A DNA stretch of 64,000 nt from Thermoplasmata archaeon. GTDB taxonomy: Archaea; Thermoplasmatota; Thermoplasmata; Methanomassiliicoccales; Methanomethylophilaceae. Position numbers and translations under genes: made by a program. The stretch lies in the NCBI GenBank assembly GCA_015063235.1, contig SUSW01000018.1:1-64000 (forward strand), read 5' to 3'. This document shows, piece after piece, positions 10,106 to 19,655 of the stretch. Position 1 is the first letter of the stretch. Every line of letters begins with the position of its first letter. Under the pieces are notes generated by a model. It was not told the DNA's origin. It made no database searches and was given only the letters and a program-made list of their open reading frames with translations.

Positions 10106-10906
10106 ATGATGACATCTGAACTCATCTTCGTTGGACTGGGCCTCAGCGGCACAGATGGAATGACAGTCAAGGCATTGAACGCCCTCAGGGAGTGCGACAG
10201 GATATATGCCGAATTCTACACCTCATTCCTCATCGGAACGAAGGTTGAGGAACTGGAGGAGGCCATCGGTAAGAAGATCAAGGTACTCTACAGGGCACAG
10301 GTCGAGGAATGCGATGACATCATAAGGGACGCCATGGAGATGAGGGTCGCCTTCATCACTGCCGGAGATCCCATGTCCGCCACCACCCACGTCGATCTGA
10401 GGATCCAGGCGGCGGAAGCGGGGATACCTGTCAAGCTCTATAACGGTATCACCATATTCTCCGCGTGCCCGACGGCATTCGGTCTACAGAACTACAAGTT
10501 CGGAAGAGCAGTCACGCTGCCGTTCATCGAGAACGGATATCATCCCAAATCCCCCTATGACCACATCATGCAGAACAAGAAGATGGGTCTCCATACAATG
10601 ATCCTTCTGGACATCCATGCCGACGAGATGCGCTACATGACCGCCCATGAGGCCATAGAATGGCTGATGATCGGCGAGGAGAAATGGGGAGAGGGACTGA
10701 TAGACGATAAGACCATCCTATGCGTCGCATCACAGGTCGGCTCACCAACAGAGAAGATCTTCGCCGGATATCCTCAGGACCTCCTTAAGATGGATCTCGG
10801 AGAACCGCTGTTCACACTTGTCCTTCCCGGCAATCTCCACTTCATGGAGCAGTATTCACTTGTGAAATTCGCAGGTGCACCTGAAGAGATCATCGAGGAT
10901 GAATGA
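10106..10906 (+). CDS. dphB: Diphthine synthase
   Basis: LIFVGLGLSGTDGMTVKALNALRECDRIYAEFYTS and AGDPMSATTHVDLR motifs. Confidence 0.93.
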   Translation: MMTSELIFVGLGLSGTDGMTVKALNALRECDRIYAEFYTSFLIGTKVEELEEAIGKKIKVLYRAQVEECDDIIRDAMEMRVAFITAGDPMSATTHVDLRIQAAEAGIPVKLYNGITIFSACPTAFGLQNYKFGRAVTLPFIENGYHPKSPYDHIMQNKKMGLHTMILLDIHADEMRYMTAHEAIEWLMIGEEKWGEGLIDDKTILCVASQVGSPTEKIFAGYPQDLLKMDLGEPLFTLVLPGNLHFMEQYSLVKFAGAPEEIIEDE

Positions 10907-10991
10907 ATCAGACCAGACCATCCGATCGCGTATCATCATCGAAGTCGAAACTACACAGTCATCAGGCGATACAAGCCTGCGATCTGCGTGA

Positions 10992-11591
10992 TCACAGATT
11001 TCTGCGGTCGAACTCTATCTGCACCATGGTGACGCAATGGTCAGCATGATAACTGCGAGGTCCGACAGATACATTTATGTAACTAAATGCCTGAAGCATA
11101 TTTTCTTCCGATTCAGTGATATCGGTATTGTCGCCGAGGATGAAGCAGGGGTGTTCCGGAAATTCGAAATCGGGAAGGTTTACGCCGCTTTCCCTGAGAT
11201 GAATGAACGACACCCCCTCCTCTGACAATTCGCGAAGAACATCGCCGAATGATGCTTTAGACACATACACTCCCGGGCTGCTCATCGTCCAAACTCCCTT
11301 CACTGCTTTCTTCTTCAAAGCTGCCCTTATGATTCCTGCGATGCTTCTTTCATCCGGATTCAATCCCTTAAGTTCGGATCCGCAGACCCTAATCACCTTC
11401 GGAGCATCCTTTCCGCCCTGAAGGATCAGAAACACCCGGGTCTCTTTCCTTATCCCATTGCTCAGACAGAAAGCGGTAGCAAGACATCTTGCTAATGTGT
11501 CTATCCCCCCTCCTGAACCTGGAAGGTCGTTGAATTCAAAATCGATGGTGGTTTTTGCACGGTGACCTATGGTGATGAATGTTCTTTGCAT
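10992..11591 (-). CDS. trmY: tRNA (pseudouridine54-N1)-methyltransferase TrmY
   Basis: MQRTFITIGHRAKTTIDFEFNDLPGSGGGIDTLARCLATAFCLSNGIRKET; FILGDNTDITESEE. Confidence 0.85.
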   Translation of the reverse strand: MQRTFITIGHRAKTTIDFEFNDLPGSGGGIDTLARCLATAFCLSNGIRKETRVFLILQGGKDAPKVIRVCGSELKGLNPDERSIAGIIRAALKKKAVKGVWTMSSPGVYVSKASFGDVLRELSEEGVSFIHLRESGVNLPDFEFPEHPCFILGDNTDITESEENMLQAFSYINVSVGPRSYHADHCVTMVQIEFDRRNL

Positions 11592-11658
11592 GGATGCACC
11601 CATATTCTTTATGACTGAAGTCAGGCTGAACATCTGGTCAATTGTATCAGCTATAACA

Positions 11659-11935
11659 TGGTGGCAGGGAGGCAGAGCCCCCCTGCCTTGAAGCAGGTTT
11701 CACAGTGGAGTGACCCACTTCTGGTGACTGGTGGGCAGGGTATGATCCCTGTCCCCCAGTCTGTGCCGTCGCGGGTTTGACCCCTGCACCATGACGGTGA
11801 GACATGACGTCTGGCGGCACGACACGCGGACGCGCGTTCGTACCTTTCGGCTCGATACTGCGCTCTCCGGGAATGGACCCCCAGCGCGTGCCCCTAACAA
11901 GCCGTATGACCGGCTCCATTACTGTGGAGTAATAG
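11659..11935. ncRNA. Candidate structured non-coding RNA (multi-hairpin element, family not recognised, strand unresolved)
   Basis: GC-rich block in AT-rich intergenic DNA with many compact perfect hairpins, e.g. AGTGG-AGTGAC-CCACT (11704-11719), 15-bp stem with loop TATGAT (11726-11761), AGCCG-TATGAC-CGGCT (11900-11915), ATTACT-GTGG-AGTAAT (11918-11933). No coding signal on either strand. Confidence 0.6.
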
Positions 11936-12105
11936 ATGTGTTAGCCTGATTGCAACTTCATTATTGCTATAAAGTAATTTTGAAGTGTTTATTTGAACAG
12001 TTAAAAAAATGAACACTTTTTAACCACAATAGACAACCTCGTTTCCACAGCTCTCGGGCAGATTTGTTCTCCCCATCATTCAACAATTCTTGGGCTAAAT
12101 TGTTT

Positions 12106-12131
12106 GACGGACGGCAGTTAAGCCGTCCGTC
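12106..12131 (-). terminator. Hairpin GACGGACGGC-AGTTAA-GCCGTCCGTC downstream of the surface-protein operon
   Basis: 10-bp perfect stem just past the stop of the minus-strand gene at 12142. Confidence 0.5.
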
Positions 12132-12141
12132 TTTAAGGTGT

Positions 12142-15100
12142 TCAGGATGCCTGCTTTCCGCGGTACCACATCATTCCGATAAATACGGCGGCACATGCGA
12201 GGATCGCAATTCCGATTGCAATGACGATGTTCATGACATTGAGTCCGCTGGACGGATGCACAACATCACGGACGTAGATCTCGTAACCGCAGTCACAATG
12301 GTCGTAAACCTTATCGTCGTGCTCCACCTCGGTGAAGGAGTGCATCGGGAACGAAAGGTTGGCCGTGGATCCGTCAGGAAGGGTCAGGGACACCTTTCCA
12401 TCGGCATCGTAATACAGGTTCGGGCTGACCGGTCCAGTCGCCAGAATCTCCTTCTCTCCTTTAATCGTCAGACCCATGGTTCCGGCGGGAACGGAGACGT
12501 TATGCTTGGCATCGTCGACCACGACCACATAGACGGTGTCGTGGTATCTGGTATGTTCGATTTCGGCCTCGAGGCTATACAGGTTGTACTTCAGACCGGT
12601 GAACAGGTAATGTCCGCCTGATATCACTCCGGATACCGTCTGATCGCCTGACGAAAGGGTCAGCTTCATGCCGTCGGGTCCTTCGAAGGACACCTCACCG
12701 GAATCGGTCAGGTGGAAGTCCAGCACATATGATCCGAAGTAGAGATCGTTACCGATCATGTATGTGTAATACCTCTCCTTTCCGGAATCGCCAGGCATCA
12801 CGACGTTCACATTGGTTCCACCGAGATTCTTGACGATGAGACCGGGAACATGTTCGGTTACGTCGATGTTAGTGATTCCGTGGGACTCGCCGAATGCCTT
12901 CGAAAAGGATATCGGGTCCTCTCCGAAGTCTATAACTGCCTCTCCTGTGAGTCTTACGTTACCTTCAACATAGATCCTGGTGAAATCCGCATCCACATTG
13001 ATGATCATCGTCTGTCCCTGGGCCATTATGAGGGTAGCCGCCTTATCATCGATGACGAATTTGGACGTCTTACCCTCCGAATCGACCATCTGATGCACTG
13101 TATCGAACTTGTAACTGGCCTCCCATGTCATGCTATAGTCGATTATGTAACTGGTCACATCAGCTGCTCCGGGGACCTGCGTAGTGTAATACAGCATGTA
13201 CACGGTTCCACCGGTACCGGCGGCCTTTATCGCATCATCGACACTGGAGTATCCTGTGAAGGACTCAGGACCGGTCTTGACATATGCTATCATGTCCGCA
13301 CTGGCCTCCAACTTGGCGGATAATCCTCCGGGCTGTATGTTGGCTTTGATTCCTGCCTTCAGCACACCCACTCTGTCGTTCAGAGATACTTTCTCAGAAG
13401 TAATGAACTCGTATTCGCATCCATCCCTGAGATCGTAGACCGTACCGGCCGATGTCGTCACAGGGACGATCCAATCATCGATCTTTTCGAATCCTACCGA
13501 GAGTCTGTACATCGGTACATTGCCCATGAGCTTTATCTTTGCCACATCAGCACTGGTACCCATTCCTCCGCCGAGTATAACGTCAGCTTCGACAATAACA
13601 TCGTATAACGACAATGTGTATCCGCCGTTCACCTCTATGACTCCGTCAAGTACGGCCTGCATATTCTCCACTGCAGGAAGATCAAGTTTCTTTCCGTTAT
13701 CGTCCATGTATTTACCATCGACATAGTATGTAGAGAAGTTACCGTCCGTCACACGTACGACAGTCTTAAGGCTGAGGTTCTGAGAAAGAACCACTGAATC
13801 GGTGTACTTCGTGGATGATTGTCCTCCGGAATACTGGGGCTGATAGCTGAGTATGTAAACCGTATCTGTACCGGCCAGATTAGCAACGGCATCTTCCATC
13901 GTTGTATAGAACTTGAAGGAATCGTTGCTGAAAATACCGAACGGCGCGTCAATAGTCCTGATCAGACCTACTTCCTTCTCACCGATATCGAGTGCGGCAT
14001 ATCCCGATGAATTAACCGCAACATAATCGGCAGTCAATCCAGTGATGAATGCTCCCGCTCCGATCCACATTGCCGGCTTGGAGAAGACGACATTGACGTC
14101 GAACATCGCATCCAGAGTTATGTGCCCGTTGTCCCCGATGAATACTGTGAGAGGTTCAGGTTTGATTCCGTAGATTGCCACATCCGCATCGATAGTCAGA
14201 GGGCTGTCCTCGGTCAGGAACACGTTACCGTTCATCCTGATCTCAACTTCCTTGTTGATAACGGTACCTTTCGGATCGACATTGACCTTGATGATGGAAC
14301 CATCGATGGCCGCGTCCAATCCCTTCTGGAAGCTGTTATACTCCGTCCAGGTCTGTCCGCCGTCATTAGAGACTTCGCATTCGGCCATACTGCCGGCCAC
14401 CCTGGTCGCTATCGTAGGCAGGAACCCGATTCTCTTAGCTTCAAGGTTAGTGGATCCGAGCATGAACCAGGTCCTGTGATCTCCTGCCGTTCCGTCAAAT
14501 CCGGTCAGAACGACTCCCTTGGGATAGATGGTGTATTTCTTCGTCACATCCCAATCTGCAGGAACGGTGAACGTGAGGGTCTGGTATTCGGACTTGGTGA
14601 TGAAGAAGTAATATCCGTACTGAGGCTGCTTGGCAGTCGCAACCCTCTCGCCCGCCTCATCATCGTACCATATTGTGGCACCGCTGTTGTAAAGTCCGGC
14701 GAGCTTCCCTTTGTTGTTGAGTATTCCTCCGTAGTCCCCGTGTGTTGTCTTGAAGACGACGACATTCTCATCCCCGGGTTTGAGGACTGCATCCGAGCTG
14801 TCCACTCCATTGATCAGGATCTTAACCGGCATGCTCAGGAGGATCTGATACTTCGTCTGACCGTTGTTCTCCATCTTCACTATGTTGCGTCCCTCTGTGA
14901 GCCTGACGGTCCAGGAATCACCGTTCTTTGTGGCGGTACCCTGTTTGAATCCGTCGATTCCATTCTTTCCCAGTACAGGGTTGTAGATGGTAACGGTAGT
15001 TCCGGCTGCAGGGGTGAAGGTGAAGTCGTATCCACTCTCATTGTGATCATAATAGAAACAATCCATATCACAGTCGATAGGCCTGTCCTTTCCTTCTTTT

Positions 15101-17358
15101 CCGATGCCAGGATCGAACATGGTCATACCGGTATCGAAGGTCGCCTCTTTTCCGACGGTGACGACGAATACCTGAGTGAGCTCAGGCCATGTGGCACCGT
15201 AGAACTGATCCTTATTGACATGGAGAGTCATCGCTTTCATCCATACTGTGACGACGACGGTTCCTTCCTTAAGTCCGTTAAGTTTCCAAGTCGTCTCACC
15301 CTCTCCACCGGGTACGATGGAGATGACGTCAGAGACGGCCTTTCCGTCAAGATCGGTGATCTTGTAGACGATCTCCGGCTCCAGGAAACGGTTGCTCATA
15401 GTATCGGCGACTGCCTGCCACTGACGGTAGACCATCATCGGGGATTGCTGTCCGACGTTGAGGTATACGTGGTTGGAAAGAGTACCTGAGACGAGTATTC
15501 CGCCAACATCGTCACCCTCGGTCTTCACAACGGACCTGTCCACATAGAGCGAATCCTTTCCTGCGGGATGGAGCTGCTCGTTGGTGACCGTCGTTCTGAT
15601 TTCCGTGTTGGATTTCTTTTGGAAGAGATCCTTGTAGGTGACACAGCCGTCGCCGGTTACGATTGCTCCGTACCAGCTGTCGGGCAGGATGTACACATAA
15701 GTGATTGTACCATCCTTGTTATCTACGGTCTTGACCGGATCCACCGGCGTGAACATGTAGTAATTGTATGATGATGGCTTCGCATTCTCAGGATTTACGT
15801 TAGGAGCCCTGGTCATCTCGAACGAGACGCTGGCCGGAACCGTATAGTAGCAGTTTTCGATCATATCGAAGTTGGCCGTGACTGTGGTGTCCCCGGTGAC
15901 TGTTACCGAATACTCTCTGTCCGTCTTGGACTTATCATCGTTCCAGTATGCGAACTTGAATCCGCTTGCATCGACTGCTTTGAACGTAGCGGTCTCGCCT
16001 CTCTCCACCTTCTGAGTGAATTCCACCGATCCGCCTTTATCAGGATTGACCAATGCTGTCATTATACGGGTGTTGTCGTACTCGAAATTATCGGATGCGC
16101 CATCTGTCGCCGAACAGGTGAATCTCTCGCCTGCCCTTTCTGCAGCAGCCACAGCCGCCCCGTCCTTGGTGAAGTTTCCGCCGACCGTATTCTTGGTCTG
16201 AGCTGTGAAATCGATATACTTAGCCTCAGTGAATTTTGATTTGCTGGCCTTGACACCGTTTAGATCTACTGCATAGGTAGAGTCTATGACAAGATGCGCT
16301 GGGTTGATGTTACAGATTTCCCAACTGCCATCTTCCTTGGTGAAATAGGTCTGGATGATTCCCTTATTGCCCTCTGGCAGCGCCGCTTTCTGCGTGATTA
16401 TCAGATTCGCCAGTTTGCTGCACATGGTCAGAGAGTATCCGCCCAGCACAACGGAGTTATCGATGGTAAGCGTCACAAGCTTATACCCGTTGTAGAAAGC
16501 ATCCTCAGCGAGCCTTGTCACACTTGCCGGAATGACAAAAGAATCCTGCGGGTTGTTCAATGGATAGAACAGCAGGCTCGTTCCGTCCTTGCTCAGTATA
16601 CATCCTGATTCGGATTTGTAAACCGTGTTGCCAGAATCGACAGTGTATTCGTCAACCTTTGCAGATGTAAAAGAATCCTCTTCAATCGAAGTGACAGTTG
16701 CAGGAAGAGTTATTTTGAGCTCACTGCCGCTGCCGATGTTCTGGAACGCCTTGGATCCGATAGTCTGTACCGAAGTTGCACCCAAGTTAACAGATGTGAT
16801 CTTGGAGCAACCCTGGAATGCAGCCTCACCTATGGCGGTGATGCCACTGTTCAGAGTGACTACTTTAAGCATCGTACAGCTGTTAAATGCATTCTTGGGT
16901 ATCTCGGTTATAGAGGTCTTGGAAAGGTCCAGGCCGGTGATCGTTGCTTTATAGAATGCACTCTCTCCGATGCTCTTGACAGAGGCTGGCAGCACTACAT
17001 CCTGGTAGATGTTGCTGGTATCGAATGCATTCGCACCGATGGTCTCCAAACTATCAGGGAATGTCACTGAATTCAGCATACCTGTTCCCTTGAAAGCCTC
17101 ATCAGCGATACCTGTCACCTTGTAGGTCTTGCCGGCATTAGTGACGCTGGCAGGGATCTCCAGTAACTGGGCTGAATATTTTCCAGACTCCAGAGGGGCC
17201 ACAGAAACGGTGGTATCCCCTGTGATCTCGAAACGCATACCGTCGACTGTGAAATGCTTGTCATCGTCGGCATACGCTTCGTCCTGGATGGCAACGGTCG
17301 CCGCTATCATAAGAACGGCGGCCAATGCCATCATCGACAAAATCATTTTCCTATTCAT
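12142..17358 (-). CDS. Giant surface protein (1738 aa): BspA-like LRR_5 N-terminus, InlB-B-like repeat, long beta-rich body, C-terminal TM anchor
   Basis: Signal peptide MNRKMILSMMALAAVLMIAATVAIQDEAYA; repeats IGANAFDTSNIYQDVVLPASVKSIGESAFYKATI; C-terminal VMNIVIAIGIAILACAAVFIGMMWYRGKQAS. Confidence 0.75.
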   Translation of the reverse strand: MNRKMILSMMALAAVLMIAATVAIQDEAYADDDKHFTVDGMRFEITGDTTVSVAPLESGKYSAQLLEIPASVTNAGKTYKVTGIADEAFKGTGMLNSVTFPDSLETIGANAFDTSNIYQDVVLPASVKSIGESAFYKATITGLDLSKTSITEIPKNAFNSCTMLKVVTLNSGITAIGEAAFQGCSKITSVNLGATSVQTIGSKAFQNIGSGSELKITLPATVTSIEEDSFTSAKVDEYTVDSGNTVYKSESGCILSKDGTSLLFYPLNNPQDSFVIPASVTRLAEDAFYNGYKLVTLTIDNSVVLGGYSLTMCSKLANLIITQKAALPEGNKGIIQTYFTKEDGSWEICNINPAHLVIDSTYAVDLNGVKASKSKFTEAKYIDFTAQTKNTVGGNFTKDGAAVAAAERAGERFTCSATDGASDNFEYDNTRIMTALVNPDKGGSVEFTQKVERGETATFKAVDASGFKFAYWNDDKSKTDREYSVTVTGDTTVTANFDMIENCYYTVPASVSFEMTRAPNVNPENAKPSSYNYYMFTPVDPVKTVDNKDGTITYVYILPDSWYGAIVTGDGCVTYKDLFQKKSNTEIRTTVTNEQLHPAGKDSLYVDRSVVKTEGDDVGGILVSGTLSNHVYLNVGQQSPMMVYRQWQAVADTMSNRFLEPEIVYKITDLDGKAVSDVISIVPGGEGETTWKLNGLKEGTVVVTVWMKAMTLHVNKDQFYGATWPELTQVFVVTVGKEATFDTGMTMFDPGIGKEGKDRPIDCDMDCFYYDHNESGYDFTFTPAAGTTVTIYNPVLGKNGIDGFKQGTATKNGDSWTVRLTEGRNIVKMENNGQTKYQILLSMPVKILINGVDSSDAVLKPGDENVVVFKTTHGDYGGILNNKGKLAGLYNSGATIWYDDEAGERVATAKQPQYGYYFFITKSEYQTLTFTVPADWDVTKKYTIYPKGVVLTGFDGTAGDHRTWFMLGSTNLEAKRIGFLPTIATRVAGSMAECEVSNDGGQTWTEYNSFQKGLDAAIDGSIIKVNVDPKGTVINKEVEIRMNGNVFLTEDSPLTIDADVAIYGIKPEPLTVFIGDNGHITLDAMFDVNVVFSKPAMWIGAGAFITGLTADYVAVNSSGYAALDIGEKEVGLIRTIDAPFGIFSNDSFKFYTTMEDAVANLAGTDTVYILSYQPQYSGGQSSTKYTDSVVLSQNLSLKTVVRVTDGNFSTYYVDGKYMDDNGKKLDLPAVENMQAVLDGVIEVNGGYTLSLYDVIVEADVILGGGMGTSADVAKIKLMGNVPMYRLSVGFEKIDDWIVPVTTSAGTVYDLRDGCEYEFITSEKVSLNDRVGVLKAGIKANIQPGGLSAKLEASADMIAYVKTGPESFTGYSSVDDAIKAAGTGGTVYMLYYTTQVPGAADVTSYIIDYSMTWEASYKFDTVHQMVDSEGKTSKFVIDDKAATLIMAQGQTMIINVDADFTRIYVEGNVRLTGEAVIDFGEDPISFSKAFGESHGITNIDVTEHVPGLIVKNLGGTNVNVVMPGDSGKERYYTYMIGNDLYFGSYVLDFHLTDSGEVSFEGPDGMKLTLSSGDQTVSGVISGGHYLFTGLKYNLYSLEAEIEHTRYHDTVYVVVVDDAKHNVSVPAGTMGLTIKGEKEILATGPVSPNLYYDADGKVSLTLPDGSTANLSFPMHSFTEVEHDDKVYDHCDCGYEIYVRDVVHPSSGLNVMNIVIAIGIAILACAAVFIGMMWYRGKQAS

Positions 17359-17360
17359 GT

Positions 17361-19646
17361 TTAATCCTCTTTATTCCTTGACGACAGGTATCTCCAAGCG
17401 ATGATTGCCGCTACTGCAATGACTGCTGCCACGACGATCCACATCCATGGGAATTCGCTGCTACCTCCATCATTCGAGCCCCAGACTGCTGTCGCTGTCA
17501 CTGGCCCATGGACCTCATATTCCGTTCCCACGGCATACTTCGTCCCATCGATCGTCCATGAGACGATCTTCTTACCATCCTTGACCTCCGGCGATTCGGG
17601 AAGCGTAAGCTTCCACCCGTCGTTGGAGTACAGGGGCCCGATCGGGATGGCTCCCCCGTTTGTATCGAAAGTTATCATTATGTTTCCAAAGCTGACTATG
17701 TACGAGATATCCTCGGTGACAGTCACGGTCCTGGACAATTCAGTATACCCGTCGCTCCATCCTATGAGATGATAGTCGCCTGACGGCGTCACAGACAAGT
17801 TGGCCTCAGACCCTACGATGAACTTTCCTGCTCCTTTGTAGGTGCCTGAACCGGCTGGATCGATGGTTATCGATATGACCTTGGTCTCAGCTTTGGCGAA
17901 TGTTGCCGTGAATTGCTGATCCCCGGTCACCGTCAACATCCTGGTGGCCTTAGATTCCCCATCGCTCCATCCTGTGAACTTGCAGTAAGGCTTGGGTTCT
18001 GCGAAGAAGGTCATGGACGTTCCGAGCGCGAATGTCCCTCCGCGCGGGGAGACGGTGCCAAGCGACGTATCGCTGGAAAGGACCGTGATAGTACCGACAT
18101 CTGTTGTGGACCAGACTCCGCCGCTCAAGCTGTAGGTCTTTCCTGCCCTGTCTGCTCCAGTTAAGGTTGTAGAGCCGTCCTTCAGAGTACCTCCTTTGGT
18201 GTTGACGGCTTGATCTGTCAGTCTCATGAATCCGGAAACAGATCCCTTGACATCTACCGATATAGAATCATCAGTATCGATAATGAGGAGCGACACTTTG
18301 GTTCCCTGAGCCATACCTGGCAGGACCCATCCGCCATCGGACATGTACTTCTTTATGATACCGGATCCGGACCCGGAGGTTATACCCACAGTTATCAGAG
18401 ACGTGGTGGAGAAGCAATTGTCGCCCAAGGTCGTACCGTCAGGCAGATTGATCTGCGAGAAGTTGGTGCATCCGTTGAAAGCATTGCGTCCTATCGACTT
18501 AACCGAATCAGGAATGTCTATGGAGACCAGCGAACGATCGCCCTGGAAGCATTCGTTACCGATTGATGTTAGGGTATCAGGCAGATTGACGGTCTTGAGC
18601 GAAAGGCAGTTGTCGAAGGAACTGTCGCCCAATTCGGTCACACCCTTGCCCAGAGTGATCGTTTCCATTCCTGCACATACCCTGAATGCACCGTCCCCGT
18701 AATGGGTGACGGAATCCGGGACGGTCACAGTCTTCAGACTGTAGTTCATACGGAAGGCTTCGAATCCGAGATACTCCAATCCGTCAGGGAGAGAGATGCT
18801 CTGAAGCTTTCCTCTGCTCCAGTTTTCGGTATCTATCGGCATCCTGAACGCTTCATCGTAGATGATCTTCAGCGTGGACGGGAGCGAAACCGATTGGAGG
18901 AACTCGCAGTACTTGAAAGCCGCTACTCCAATCTGCATTATACCTTCCTGGATAGTAACCTTGACTATCTTGTCCTGCTCACTCTTCTCATCGTAGAAGA
19001 ATGCCGAATCACCGATGTATTTCACATCCACATCCTTCCCGGCCACACTGAGCTTGGAAGGGATGGTGATATCGGTTCCTTTGAGATGCCTCAGAACGGT
19101 GACCGAGCCATCTAATTCACAGTACTCGAAAGAACATCCGCTGCCCTCATACTTGTATACAGGCAGGACCTCCTTGGTCAGAGTCTTGAATGAAGACCAG
19201 GATGATGAATGCCTTTCTAGGTATTTCACCACAGTTCCGGAAGGAGTACCTGCGAACGTATCTTCGGAGAATTCCGGCATCGCACCAAGGAATATGATCT
19301 CTTTGAGCGAGGAACATCCCTTGAACATCTCGGATCCCATTATCTGTACCTCGGCTGGTATGACGAATGTCGTCACATCGGCTGATCCGGAGAGGACCCT
19401 GTCATCCATCTTGTAGACAGGGTATCCCTCCAGACGGCTCTGCACCCTAAGGAAAGAGTCCGTTCCGGCATCGAACGAGGTCATCTCGCACTGATATGTC
19501 GGAACGGAGAAGCGGAGGTACTTGTATGTGGTACCGTCGTAGGCCACGGAGGTCCCCTCATTCTCTGCACCATCCGATTCGGAAGGCAGGACGGTAAGGA
19601 CCATCAACGCGGCCACGAGGAATGCTGGTATCCACAGTCTTCTCAT
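17361..19646 (-). CDS. BspA-like LRR_5 surface protein with InlB-B-like repeats and C-terminal TM anchor (761 aa)
   Basis: LRR_5 repeats (IGDSAFFYDEK.., LPDTLTSIGNECFQGDRSLVSIDIPDSVKSIGRNAFNGCTNF), FTGWSDGESKATRMLTVTGDQQFTATF, TM near C-terminus. Confidence 0.75.
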   Translation of the reverse strand: MRRLWIPAFLVAALMVLTVLPSESDGAENEGTSVAYDGTTYKYLRFSVPTYQCEMTSFDAGTDSFLRVQSRLEGYPVYKMDDRVLSGSADVTTFVIPAEVQIMGSEMFKGCSSLKEIIFLGAMPEFSEDTFAGTPSGTVVKYLERHSSSWSSFKTLTKEVLPVYKYEGSGCSFEYCELDGSVTVLRHLKGTDITIPSKLSVAGKDVDVKYIGDSAFFYDEKSEQDKIVKVTIQEGIMQIGVAAFKYCEFLQSVSLPSTLKIIYDEAFRMPIDTENWSRGKLQSISLPDGLEYLGFEAFRMNYSLKTVTVPDSVTHYGDGAFRVCAGMETITLGKGVTELGDSSFDNCLSLKTVNLPDTLTSIGNECFQGDRSLVSIDIPDSVKSIGRNAFNGCTNFSQINLPDGTTLGDNCFSTTSLITVGITSGSGSGIIKKYMSDGGWVLPGMAQGTKVSLLIIDTDDSISVDVKGSVSGFMRLTDQAVNTKGGTLKDGSTTLTGADRAGKTYSLSGGVWSTTDVGTITVLSSDTSLGTVSPRGGTFALGTSMTFFAEPKPYCKFTGWSDGESKATRMLTVTGDQQFTATFAKAETKVISITIDPAGSGTYKGAGKFIVGSEANLSVTPSGDYHLIGWSDGYTELSRTVTVTEDISYIVSFGNIMITFDTNGGAIPIGPLYSNDGWKLTLPESPEVKDGKKIVSWTIDGTKYAVGTEYEVHGPVTATAVWGSNDGGSSEFPWMWIVVAAVIAVAAIIAWRYLSSRNKED

Positions 19647-19655
19647 CTCGATACC

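Noticed and set aside
11647-11919. 90-aa minus-strand ORF in the trmY upstream region
   Set aside because: Coincides with the hairpin-rich element; sequence is low-complexity and not protein-like.
11659-11935. Assignment of the structured element as SRP RNA or RNase P RNA
   Set aside because: I looked for the SRP GGAAGG..AGCAG helix-8 motif and RNase P P4 signatures on both strands and did not find them; a covariance search is needed.
14122-15489. 455-aa plus-strand ORF
   Set aside because: Antisense to the giant LRR surface protein; composition and lack of motifs indicate a shadow ORF.
18343-18702. 119-aa plus-strand ORF and similar short ORFs across 12-25 kb
   Set aside because: All antisense to long minus-strand surface or transport genes.
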